Below, one piece after another: positions 38,001 to 49,263 of a stretch of DNA of 64,000 bases (the stretch's first letter is position 1; each line of letters opens with the position of its first letter). This DNA is from Ascaris suum (taxonomy: Eukaryota; Nematoda; Chromadorea; Rhabditida; Ascarididae). Below the pieces are notes generated by a model. It saw nothing but the letters and a program-made list of their open reading frames with translations, ran no database searches and was not told the DNA's origin. The stretch is taken from assembly GCA_013433145.1 (NCBI GenBank), contig CM024187.1, forward strand, positions 3,550,826 through 3,614,825, given 5' to 3'. Both the position numbers and the translations under genes were made by a program.

Positions 38001-41000
38001 TTGCGAATTGTACGTGCATTTATTTGAAACGACAAGTGTTAGAGACGTTTGCCCGCGGATGAGCATAAACGATATCGCCCTTGAATCCATTAAAAAAAAA
38101 AACGTTGTGCAAAGCGCCATCTTTTCTTCTCGGATTCACAGTATGGATCTGCATAATGCTTCTTCGCGAAACGAGTTCCACTAAAGTTACTAGAACAACT
38201 GTCAAAATCGAGGTCAAAAACGATCACTTTATGCAATTCAGACGACCAAACCTTTTGCGCTATAACATCAGTGACTCTGAAGTTGGGCTGCAGCAACTAT
38301 GTCTGTAGTAAAAGCCACTCAAATATCGATCGAGTAATGTTCTGTTAGTGGGATTTAGTGATGTATGAGCCAACTAACGCGAACTTCATATTGTTTTAAT
38401 GTCCTCAGGTAAGTTGTTAAACGAAGAATGATACTGAAATGACCACCTTATAAAAAGATTATTTCCCAACACATTCAGAACTTTTTTTATTGAGCGCTAA
38501 AATCACACATTAATTTTGCTGCATTTATTAAAGTCCTTCGATTGATGAAGGGTGAATCGACAATGAATCTCCTCTTTGCAGTTCTCCGACGAGAAATTCA
38601 AGGAACAGTTCAGTATGGCGCACGACGTGAAAATTATAGCGAATCAATATTGGCAATTAAAAATATAAAGGAGGATAATTTTGGAGATTATTCATGTCGA
38701 GTTTCGAATAATCTTGGCACTGTCGAGAAGACGATACACGTCAGCGGTATGAGTTCTTTCGAATTTGTTGTGGCGCTTTGTTTATATCTTACTTTTGAAT
38801 GATTATCGTTGTAATGCTATCATATGGCGCATAGAAACATTCTCACAGGTATGTTGCAGGTTACGGAAATAATAGATGTTGCTGAGATAGGTGCATCTGC
38901 TATGAAACGCTTCTAAATTGTCAGCTTGAGATCATTTCTCTTTTTTGTATTACTGCATTCTTTACGAGCACAAAGCTGTTGGAGCAGCTGTACGTACGCA
39001 CAGCTGCACACCAGAATGCGTGCTGCGACTCAACAAAGAAATTCGACTCGCACGCTGAGCGAGAGAGACTATCCAGTTGAATAGTCAAAAAGGCGAAAGT
39101 TGCCGCAAAGAGTAACATCGAATAGGAGGAACACAATGAAGAAACTCATTTGCTGCGAGTTGAACGCCTAGAAATTAACGATTTGCAGATCATCATTCTC
39201 CCTGATGTATGCTCGTAGGTCGGCAACAATGCTGCAAAAAAACACCATTTTCCATCAATTGGCCGTAGTGTTTCGCAAGAAAAAACAATAGAGGAAAAAA
39301 AGAGCAAATACGGTCCTCTATGACAGCTATATTTTTTACTGGCTGACAAAAAGAGTTATTTGTTCCGAACGGATGGACTTTGTCTATTCATAGGCTAAAG
39401 TGTTGCAATCATTTTTTTTAAACTGCAAATCTATCGTTTCAAATAGCGCTTCTTTTATGGTATTTTTAAGGGCGATTTATCATACTTCGAAGGAAGTGTT
39501 TTTGAGCTCTCTGATATGCCTTTTTTCACTGTCTCTTTTTTGGCAAATAAAATAACTGTGTGAATCGATCGCTAAATCGCAGCAATATGATGATTTGATG
39601 GGTTCTATCTAATATAAGGAGGAGGGTGTTGGAAGACCTCTATCTCCATTATTCGAGCATAATTCCTGCAAGTACATATCCAAAGAAGATGTCCAAAGGC
39701 ACACACCCCTCTCCTTCCCTTGCCCTCGTAAGAACTTTCATTGTGACATACCTCAGCAACCGGTGCACCACATGAGCCGCATTAAGCATCACTAATTTTG
39801 ACCACTTTACTACCTTCGGACTTTTGTGCTTCCATTTCGTTTTTTCTTATGTAATATTAACTAGATACTTTACCTCATAAAAGTGCTCGATTACTCTATT
39901 TGGTAACTATTTAAGTGCATCAAGCAGGTAGACAAATAGTTGCATACATATGCACTTTGTTAGCCTGAGCATTACTGTGTGAAAACGAGGCATAGTGTCT
40001 AAACGTTATAATCAGCAAGCTAGGATTAGAACTGTAATATTTTCAGGTCGACCCGGCCCTCCTACACTGAGTATTTCTGGCACCAAACTATCATGGACCG
40101 TTCAGTCTGTCGATCCAATTATTGAATATCAAATTCTGTACAGATTCTCACACGACGACACCTGGCAGCAATCAAAATCGGTCAGGGCGAATAAAGGTGA
40201 TTTCGACTGTGTAAAAAGCGAATTACTTTTCAGCCGTTTGAAGAAAAATGTGGTTTCAAAAAATGTTTCTCGGTTCTTTTCGACGCAGATGATGCTTTGG
40301 AAAGGATTGGCTTCACTGCAGTACGTAATGGCAAATGATTACTAAAGTGAAGAAGGTCGATTTCGGATTTGTTACTCATTTGCAAACTTTTTACGTCCCC
40401 TTCCCAGTTTGCTATATTCACTCACCGCATTTGTTGCATTCATCGATAAAATTCTTTTGCTCTTTCGATTCCTTCAGTCGTTCTATGAATAACTGCAATT
40501 TAGGGAGTGGAGCCCAGTTTTGTTGTCATAATGCCTAGCAAAAGATATTCTTTCTAAAAAGGATCTAAATGAAATGTGCACTAAAAGATCGATACAAATA
40601 TACGATGAGCATTCGAAGCTCTCATTTCCTTCAATACGACAAAATTTCAGAAGAGCAGAACGGTGACGAGTGGTCGAGGAGTGAGGATCTGGTATGGCTT
40701 CGACCGGACACAGATTACGAACTACAAGTGAAAGCGCGAAACACGCTTGGTTGGGGGTCATTGGCACGCTCATATGTTACCCTTAGAACTCCGCCCAACA
40801 ATGATACCAACAGTAAGCCTGTTCAACTGCTTCATGTTGTTAGTGAATTCAAAGGGACCGATAGGATGAGCTTTGCAAAAAAAATGGTATAAGTCGTTGC
40901 GTGTCTCTGTATTATGGAGTGTATATACGAAGTGGTAGAATGTGACAGTGAGATTAGCACGATATCCGCTGTTTATGGCCTAGGCTGTCATTGATTGCAT

Positions 41001-41678
41001 TTGCGTTCATAAAAAAAAACGGTAGAACAACGCCTACGAATGCATTTTATTAGGGACCGGCTGCTTCTATAGGTCTCCAACAAAATATTTGCTTTCTAGT
41101 ATCCGATTGGTCATACACAAAATTTTCTGTGCCATTTATAAATCAGGATAACCATCTAGAACGTTCTGAGGTTTGCTAGATCGTTGTAAATTACGCGGCA
41201 AAACCTGTATTCGAATGTTACGGATGCGGTGGCCAATTGCCTAAATAATAGAAAGTGTGAAGGTGTTTATGAAATCCTATGTTGTTTAATGAGGACGGTT
41301 AGGAAGTCAGTGGGAAAAACTATGGAAATGGAAAGAGGACTAATATTCGGCGGCAATTACAGCAACTTTAGGAAATAGCTGAGCAAATTTAGTTGCATTA
41401 TTTAATCGCTGACTCCTCGGTATGGATTTACTAGAGTGGAAATGTTCACTGTTAACAAATGTTTCTTCGTTGAAAGGATTTCCTTATTACTCGTTTATCT
41501 AAGTGACGCTTTCGTCAGCTGCAACGTTTCATCATTTATGCTCATGAATTTTTAAGGAATTAGTTCAGTTATGTGCTGAACATTTCTTTTTTTAATTTCA
41601 GAGAAGACGAGCTCAGTCAGCCGGGTTTGTGCTTCGATTACAGTGATGTCAGTTCTTGCATCAGCTCTCGTTCTGTGA
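30012..41678 (+). CDS. GPI-anchored Ig/FN3 cell adhesion protein, RIG-3/Klingon/Wrapper-like
   Basis: Ten exons join in frame to 425 residues: 30012-30153, 30594-30700, 31861-31966, 32436-32557, 33242-33389, 37505-37635, 38614-38746, 40047-40196, 40651-40812, 41602-41678. Residues 1-25 form a signal peptide ([20 protein letters not shown]). Three Ig domains follow: Ig1 with C42, W56, C102; Ig2 with C144, W156, C189 (LADSGIYEC); Ig3 with C232, W244, C280 ([10 protein letters not shown]). One FN3 domain spans about 298-395 ([26 protein letters not shown]). The tail [17 protein letters not shown] ends at the stop with no basic residue after it, a typical GPI-attachment signal. NFT, NIS, NYS and NDT are possible N-glycosylation sites. 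Three Ig plus FN3 plus GPI matches C. elegans RIG-3 and fly Klingon/Wrapper, neuronal surface proteins in synapse and axon-glia contact; orthology is inferred from architecture only. The exon 7 boundary is uncertain. AATAAA at 42675-42684 may end the transcript. Confidence 0.9.
31993..32089. repeat. (TA)n microsatellite in intron 3 of the Ig/FN3 gene
   Basis: About 48 TA units with a single phase break at about 32063. It starts 27 bases after the exon 3 donor. Confidence 0.97.
32245..32295. repeat. Perfect 18-bp inverted repeat (hairpin) in intron 3
   Basis: The arm 32245-32262 (TCTAATCGAGTTTTGCCT) is exactly reverse-complemented at 32278-32295, around a 15-base loop. Pairing can extend a few bases into the loop with one wobble or mismatch. 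In transcript sense it would be a stable stem of 18-21 pairs, about the size of a small-RNA precursor; it could also be the ends of a tiny inverted-repeat element. Confidence 0.85.
33886..33932. repeat. GT/TATG imperfect repeat in intron 5
   Basis: Runs of TGTG with TTTG and TATG interruptions. Confidence 0.8.
35358..35384 (+). other. Possible 27-base microexon of the Ig/FN3 gene
   Basis: In the 4.1-kb intron between exons 5 and 6, TTTTTTCAG ends at 35357 and GTGAGT begins at 35385, both near-perfect splice signals. The 27 bases between them keep the reading frame: with the single base carried over from exon 5 they add nine residues, SRQLGTHEP, in the linker between Ig2 and Ig3. The gene reads through without it, so it would be an optional insert. 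Confidence 0.3.
37446..37462. repeat. Short palindrome just upstream of the exon 6 acceptor
   Basis: GTCTCGAT, one A, then ATCGAGAC: perfect 8-bp arms, ending 42 bases before exon 6. It could hide or expose the acceptor region in the pre-mRNA, or bind a protein as DNA. Confidence 0.6.
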
Positions 41679-43889
41679 TTCTCCTCAGTGATTCTTGAAT
41701 GTGAAATTGCTGACTTGCTTGATCTGTGAATATTTTTTATTTGTTTATTCGTTTTTATTCCACGCTCTTAGCCAGCAGCAAGCGTACGCATTTAACTCGC
41801 GCCTTTATTTCTTCGCAGTGATTTTTTTTTTTTTTTTGCAATCAAAGAGCGATCACATCAATTTCGATCGTTGAGTGTAAGCGGAAGAGTTATTGCGAAA
41901 TGGTGATCCTGCGTGGATGAAAGAAGCAGCGGTGGTTGCTGTGCCGGAAAATTCACCAAATGAGTTATGCGTTTGCTGTTCGGCTGTTGAATTCTTCTTG
42001 CATCTTGCATGCCGTTTCGAGCTGCTGCCTCCCTCAACGCCAAAATGCCGTAATGTGCCGCCATTTATTCGTTCAGGGACCTCAATGTGAGATCGAAACT
42101 AATAATACACTTTACATGGAAGCGTGTGAAAATCAGAAAACCCGTACTTGAAATTACAATATTCGATTGTAGCGAAAAAAAAGTGTAGCTCGTTGCTAAC
42201 AGTTAATTTGCTGTGCATTCAAATTGCAATAGGAGATTGTGATTGAAATTTTCTGGTTTTTGTAGGTTGCCGAGTCGCATTAATTTTCCCAGTCGCATCG
42301 TCGTTTACCACTACCCAAAATTCGCACTTTTTAGAGAGACATTGAACGTTTTTAAAATTCGGGGTGAAGGGACACCAAAGTTTAGCATCATTTCAGTATC
42401 GTTTGAATTTGGAACATTCACAATAACCGATGTAATCGGTGTGCATTATTTAAAGCCCCACTAAGAAGTCTCGCATTGCAGGCAATTTTTTCTCTGCAAA
42501 GTCTTTTTCCATTTTTATCGAGTTTTCTCTGCTTTCTCTCTCTTTCCCCTCATGCGCATTGTTCTCAATGAGAAAGATTTTTTCAGTTTTTTTTTTTTTT
42601 TGTATAACAAAATGCATGCATTAATTGTTTCTTATATATTTGCCATTAATGACGTCATCGTTTCTAATTTCTGCAATAAATAAAATGTATAACGCTTGAA
42701 GCCATTCTTCGATGGCGTCGAGCAAAACAAATCCGATTTCTTACTTCTATATGTGCAATTCATTTTCCACGCTGTATACATTTAGATTTTAAAACTTGAG
42801 CTATAAGCATACAGAAGGTTGTAACATTGTAACCGTTTAAGCGAAATAGTTGTGATCATTCAGTCAGACTATCATCAGCTTTTCAGCTGTTAGATAGTCA
42901 GTGATTTTTGATTGTAATATAAAGGAAGTTGCTCGATGATTATGGTCGTCGGTTAACCATGCGCCTAATACTCACCTAAACAGTCAAAATGGAGAAATAT
43001 TAGTGCTGTAAAGATTCACTGTTGAGATGGACGGGTGCCATGTAACTAGAAATGCCTCGAAATGGATTTGTTGAGAGCAGACTAGGCCATATCGGTTACC
43101 GATACGATGGCAGTATTTGTTGTTTTGCATAGTTAACAAATGGAGAGGGACTCTTTTATGTGCAAGAAACAAGAAACACTAGAGACGAAAAGCACTGTTG
43201 CAGTGTTCTGCCGTCACATGACATCATCAGAGCCATTGTTATACGTAAGCTAAGGAGCAAAGGGCGTTTGCAGTGAATATGAGATTTGGGAAGAGGCGGC
43301 CGAGAGGCGAATAACGGGCAGGAAGAGTGGAGGGAAAGCGTAATGAGAGGAGCGCAAGAGAAGTGAGGTACACTTAAAGAGCCTACAACGTGGGAGGTAC
43401 TCCTTCCATTCTGTTAGCACTGGAGGTTTGCTCATTTAGTGCGTCATTTCAAGAATTTCGCTATCGAAAGTCTAACTCCTTCCTCTTAAGTTTAATAATT
43501 TTCCTTCATTTTTCACATTCCACTGGTTGCGCATGGTTGATTCCTCCCTCCCCCCCCCCTTCTCACCCCCTCTTATCTCATATAGCATTTGCTGCTTAAC
43601 TCATCTGATGATGCAGTACGATGGAAGGAAGTTGTGTCAATTCTTCTTTCTCATAAAAGAGTCTCTGTTTCATTTTGTTAAACATTTCGACTGCAAGTTT
43701 AGATCAATGTATCGCTTCTGCGCTCAATATGGAATCGCTCTTGGGGATATGGCAGTTGGGAGTATTGAAAGAAAGGAAAAGAAATTTTTCTAGTTTCCTT
43801 CATTTCACTGTGTCTGCATTTTTCCGAAGAAGTTTTTGCACGTTTGAAGAAATGTGGTGAGAAAAGTGCGATCGATCAGACGACTTCAG
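41679..43889. other. 3' UTR and downstream region of the Ig/FN3 gene
   Basis: No further coding exon is supported. Overlapping AATAAA signals at 42675-42684 give a plausible end about 1 kb after the stop. An imperfect hairpin (42867-42880 with 42885-42899) follows. Confidence 0.5.
42867..42899. repeat. Imperfect hairpin downstream of the Ig/FN3 gene
   Basis: GACTATCATCAGCT is followed by TTTC and then AGCTGTTAGATAGTC. Seven outer and five inner pairs are perfect, with a small bulge between. Confidence 0.55.
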
Positions 43890-44296
43890 TTTTTTATCTC
43901 CTCAAGGCAGTCGGCTTTATCATTCTCGGTTTGCCCCAACAACAGACGCCATTGTAGTACCAGACATTTTAGCGAAAAATAATAGAATGACACCTCATAG
44001 CCATGGTGCTCATTTTGATTCTATCCAGAATATTTCCAGTAGGAAAGACTACTTGAAAGATAAGGTAAAGAGGGGAAGTGCAAAATGCAACCCTCGGAAT
44101 TGCGTTTATTATGAGTATGGCTATGTGAAGATGAAATCAGTCAAGAGAAAAGGCAGTAACCGTGCTACTATAACAGTGGCGTGTACTTAACGCCACTTTA
44201 CGATGCCTACCTATGACGAACAACTGCTACATAGACATTCCTTCCCTGGCAGCTACCACCCAAACGTTCGTTCCCACAAAGATCCGTCGTCCGTAG
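43890..44296 (+). CDS. Weak candidate last two exons of an unrecognised gene
   Basis: First piece 43890-44064: after GACTTCAG, one leading base then 58 codons (contains LYHSRFAPTTDAIVVPDILA), ending ...YLKDK before GTAAAG. Second piece 44177-44296: after TATAACAG, 39 codons (contains MTNNCYIDIPSLAATTQTF) then TAG. The phases match (0 to 0). I do not recognise the protein, found no upstream exons and saw no poly(A) signal close by. The first frame also runs on unspliced to a TAA at 44188-44190. It does not join in phase to exon 9 of the Ig/FN3 gene, so it is not an alternative tail of that protein. Confidence 0.2.
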
Positions 44297-44550
44297 TTGG
44301 CGCTGATGGCATCTTAACTGATACAAGAGTAAACGTTATCATTATATACCAGAAGTGTGCACTCAGTTTTTATATGCATGCAGTTTCGCAGCCAGCATTG
44401 ATTGAAAGTAATTACTTGGCATCAGGTTTTAAGAAGCTTAGTGCCTCAGACTTCTGAAGTCTGCATCACGAAGGCCTATGCTATTGAAGAAAGAGGAGGA
44501 GATGAGAACTGCCCAAGTAGACAGGCAATGCACCGAAAACGGTCATTTAT

Positions 44551-44742
44551 TTAATTGATGAGTGGAAGTGCGAAAAGCAGCGCTGCTGCCAGCCGATACG
44601 TTTCGGTGATCAGCGCAACTGCACAAGTGTTGTTTGCAGCTGGTTTGTTGGCGCCATAGATGACCAGACATTTTGGTGAGGCAACGCAACTAGCTGTTTG
44701 CTGCAATCCAGCAGGGCCAATCGAAGCGTGCATAGGGATCAA
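44551..44742 (-). CDS. Weak candidate C-terminal exon of a minus-strand surface protein
   Basis: The frame reads HASIGPAGLQQTASCVASPK and ends in a hydrophobic stretch, YRLAAALLFALPLIN, then TAA, with AATAAA overlapping just after the stop. Three cysteines and a hydrophobic end would fit a small GPI-anchored protein. Against it, both other strands' frames are also open here and no upstream exon was found. Family unknown. Confidence 0.15.
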   Translation of the reverse strand: MIPMHASIGPAGLQQTASCVASPKCLVIYGANKPAANNTCAVALITETYRLAAALLFALPLIN

Positions 44743-47700
44743 AGACTTGGAATTTGATAGTTTGCAGACTTATACAGCATAGCGCAGCGTTCTTATTATC
44801 CACTGATCTAAACACCCTCCGTATTTGCCATGAAATATGTGTTCTTTTTATGCGGCAGGTGCTACGAAGTACCCAAATGGTTTCATTTACAGTTTTCAGG
44901 TGTGTTTCCAGCCATTTAGTGCAGTTTAGGCTTTCAGAGGAAAATTTTCGATTCTCGATTCAGACGCAACCCCTCTCCATCTCTTCACCAAAATTGCTCG
45001 ATAAGATATTCTTTTCTCCCTGTTCCTTACAACGCATAGTTCGTATCAAACAATCAAAGATGGGAATGGTGAAATAAGGACATCCTGGTAACCGCGTGCA
45101 GGTTTGCAGTTGTCACTAAAGGTAGAAGAGTTATGCGTTTATAAACTTTTGGCGCACTCAAAATGAAGGGTCTTAAGCGAAAAAAGTTTGACTCCTAAAA
45201 GCCAATACAAACTTGAACATGGTAATCATTCGATCATTCTAAGAATTTCGCCGACAGACTCTCGTCATCTTCTTCATTCGTCCCGTGCTTCTTCTTCCCT
45301 CCTTCAGTTTAGGTGCAGTTTTTTGATGGCATTGATAACCAGTTGAATTGTTCGATCTTTGTGCTTTGATTAATCACCGTATTGGACTTCTACCGTTCTC
45401 ATCCACCATACAAAACATTGAAGCTACTTTTTTCTTCAGGGATCGCTTTTCGGAAATCAAATGCGCTTCTTAGACATTTCAAGCTAAATCGAACACTTCA
45501 ATAAAAGGACTTTGTCAAGTGCTATGTTTATCTTGAAGCTTACATCGAGGATTATTTAAAGACTGAGGTCTATTTCTTGTGGTTGTTCCTCACTCGTTTC
45601 TTTTTTTTTCAAACCGATCAAGAGCATAATATTTCGTCTTTTCAAATATTACTGATAGTTGTAGTAACTAAAAGTCATGAGTTAATACGTAAACTTAATA
45701 GCAGCACCTTTTCAAGAATGTTCACTTTACACAACTACTGGAATGCAAACTTTTGCGCTGTTGAAAGTTTATTGTATATGTCACAATTTGAACATGTTTT
45801 TTGAAGTGAAATCCTCGAGTCTTCTTTCCACGAAGTCTCGAAAATGAGTGGGATTTCTATCCAGAAATGTTTTCAGTCCCAAACGGATCTTTTATTCATG
45901 CAGATATGGCGATTTCAAAGTATTATATAATTTGGCACATATTATATTTCTTTTAAGAGTAAACAAGGTGTCTAATTGATGAGTGAACATCCAAGAGCAA
46001 ATATGCAAAAAATGTATTTACGCAAGCATGTTGTGTTAGTTGCATATTGATGTTCGAGAATATCACTCACAATATAGCGCGTATCTAGCAGAGCATAGCA
46101 TGTGAGTTGGAATAGTACGTACTTCTGCATTCCACGTTAAACAAGCAGTTCGAATTGTTTATTTGCACTATGAATATTGCTTAGTCATCCAATATTGCTG
46201 CATTTTTGCGCAATTATGCACTGAAATTTTTCATTCATAGTAATTATGCAGAGAAAAATTGTTGATCGAAATTGCAAAACTTTCACTGAAACGCACAAAT
46301 GCAACTACGAAAATTGCAACGCTTAACAAATTGCGTTAAAGAATTATGAAATATTGTTACTAATTGCAATTCTTTGCGCTAAAATTGCAGAAAACGTGCA
46401 ATGTCGGAATAGCTGTGAGAAATTTTTTGAGATTTAAAACCCAATAATTTTATACCTTTTTTTGGTATTTCGGCATATCCATATGTAACAGATGCATCGC
46501 TATTCATTTAAAAAAAAGCCTGACATCTTTATAATACAATGAACAACACAACTTACAATTACATCATACTTCAGTTTAATATATCGTTTGCGTCCACAAT
46601 AATCATCCCGCTTTATGCTTAATTTTACATTTCTTTCGTATACATTTTCGCACCTTTTTGTTTTCTACTATCTGGGCGGAAATGTAAAACTTTTCTGGAT
46701 GAAAACTTTAGCAAATACGGTTGAAAAGTGCTTTTTTTTTCGGAGACATTTTTCTTTTCATACATTCTTGAAAGCATTCTAATTCTTTCAGCTTCGCTAA
46801 TCTCCTTGCAGTATTTTTTATACTCTATTAAATGCGCTAACTATCCACTGTTTTCGTTGCATTAGAGCATTCGCTCAAATGCATCTCCTTGTCGTTTCAT
46901 TCTCGAAAATTCTCTTCTCACTCACAACCCACACCAAAAAAACGACAAAATAAAAACGGTGCAAAATGATGTTATGCCTAAGAAACCAGTTAATCCCAAC
47001 ATTCTATCCTCATTTCTTGAGGACTAATTTATGCTCATGCAACGTTTGCATCTGGGACCGTATGTTTTCAATAGAATATTCGCTGTTATTGATCTATTTC
47101 ATGCAGTTTCGAACATTATCGTCGTATTTATGTTATCACCGTATCGAAAATATTACTATGTTAAAGCATTATTTTATTACGGTTATTAGTGTGTCGACGT
47201 TATCATAATAGTTAAGATTATAGTGTCAATCCAAACTGCTACATGACAGCGAGCACTTTTGTATTGCGAAAACCTTTTCCCCCTTTATTCGTTGTTCGCC
47301 TATCACCTTCGCTCTAAGCAAAGCATTTATTATGTTCATCAAGTCCGTTACAACGTTAAAGTAATTGTTTCTTATAGCCAGTAGTAAAATAATAGGCGCT
47401 CAGCTTAATATGGTATTGAGCTTGTGGAGAAAATCCATATCGCAGCGTTCAGTTCTGCAGCGCGCCCTTTAAAAAAGTATGAGAAACTTTCTGCCATGCT
47501 CGTGGTTCGAAGAAAAACTGCCACCGCCTTGCTGTCCCTTTCTTTCTCTCTGATAGTCAGAATAGCGCTGCTGAAATTTTCGCGCAGCATTCCTACGGAA
47601 TATTTTCATGAAAAATTTCTAGCTGCTTTCATGGTAAAATTTTTCAGCTCGTCGTCACATGATTCGATAAGAATTTCTTTTCAACTGTCTATGATGCAAA

Positions 47701-49263
47701 TGAATCTTCCTATTTCAAATTGCTCTATTTTCTTTGCATGGATAGAGTAAATTTCAACACAATTAAAACACCAACGTTATTTTACTCTTTTTTTTTCTAA
47801 GCAGTCTAGAATACTTTCTCACTATAGTATTCGGCACTAAAACGCCAATGGATGAATAAATCAGCACGTCGAATATAACAAATAGCTTCTTCGAAAAAAA
47901 AACTCGGCAAACAGAAAAAGCTGTGAAGGAAAAACTTTGGGGGGGAAAAAACTCCCGCGTGTGGCATTTTTTATTTTTAGTGTCTCAATCCGATAAAAAG
48001 AATTGGAAGATTTTCTATACAGCAATAAGTTTTTTGAAGATACTATCATTGTCACTTCTACACGATCATACTAACAGCATTGTTTTGTGATACACGTTCT
48101 TCGATCAGGCAGCTTAACAGATATTCAATAATATAATCAACGAAAGCTTTTAAAGCGAATAACGGGCCTTTTTTAACAAAATTGTTGAATCATATATTTG
48201 AAGTATGCTTAAGCACTTTCTTCATAATGGAGTATTTCCGTTCAATTAACTCGCACAATCGTTTACTTTCATGCGCTCATTTTGTTTTAGTCCAATTTTC
48301 GTAGACGCATCGAAACTTTTTGAGGAGAAACTTTTTGGTTGGGGTTCAATTTCTTCGTAACGCTATGGCAACTATCATCGTTTCTATTTGACGAATGCAC
48401 CGAAAAAAAAGTATTCTCGCAATCGGCACAAATCAATACTTTTACTTTCGCATATTCCATAGTTGCAAATAGGAATTTCTTTTATTTCAACACAAAAATT
48501 GTACAAAGAGCATTTCAAGTAATACTCTAGCGATTAATAAATGTCCCAAAAAATGCTTTCTATGTAAAGCAACCAGTCGGCTATACATTAAGTGGGAATG
48601 CTACCTCTTCCAAGGTAAGTCAAAAAAAATAAAAATAAAGAGTTTGCAGGCAGAACAAAATGGCTGCCCAGCATGTATTGTGAGGCTAGTATTAGGCAGA
48701 ATTGGGAGGATATAAAAAGAGATTGATATGCTCATGCATTGATTCTAGCTTCTAGGCTGGTCTTAAGGATGCGTGGGCATACATGCGGCCATTGGAGTGC
48801 GCAAGGTGATCGGCGGCAGGCGTGAAGTTCGAGGGTGCAACTATGAGATCGTGGCGACGATTGAGGCTATAATTGTGAACAGGCTCCTTTTTCTTTGTCA
48901 CGTTATTGTATGAGTGTGATAAACTGTTCGCCTCTTATAATTGTGTCGACTCGCAATTTACTCGACCTCACCTCCACAAATGTTGCAGATTCTCAAGGAG
49001 ACCAGTACGATTAGACTAGCCAAGGGGGCCTAACCCTTACATCTATTATTGGTACAACTAGGTAGACTTTTCAATTTTGAAAATGTTGACTGTGCTTCCT
49101 CAAGTCGACCGTCTCATCGAGTAAGTTGATGATGTCACTGTCAAGTAAGTATTCTTAACTTGGAATCAGAATTGAAATAAATAAACGATATATGAAATGC
49201 ACACACGACTTTTCAAGAATAATGGATAAAACCGATATGATTGCAGCACAAAATCAATGCTTT
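44743..49263. other. No supported gene; intergenic region downstream of the LPR gene
   Basis: Only chance frames are seen (for example both strands are open at 47405-47750). From about 46180 to 46410 the motif TTGCAA and its variants recur densely in AT-rich sequence. Confidence 0.5.

Noticed and set aside
37759..38184. A 141-codon frame inside Ig-gene intron 6, containing [14 protein letters not shown], which resembles an Ig C strand
   Set aside because: A piece (about 37789-37881) is phase-compatible, but it would put a second W strand into Ig3 between W244 and C280. The fold is better without it; the rest is Phe-rich noise.
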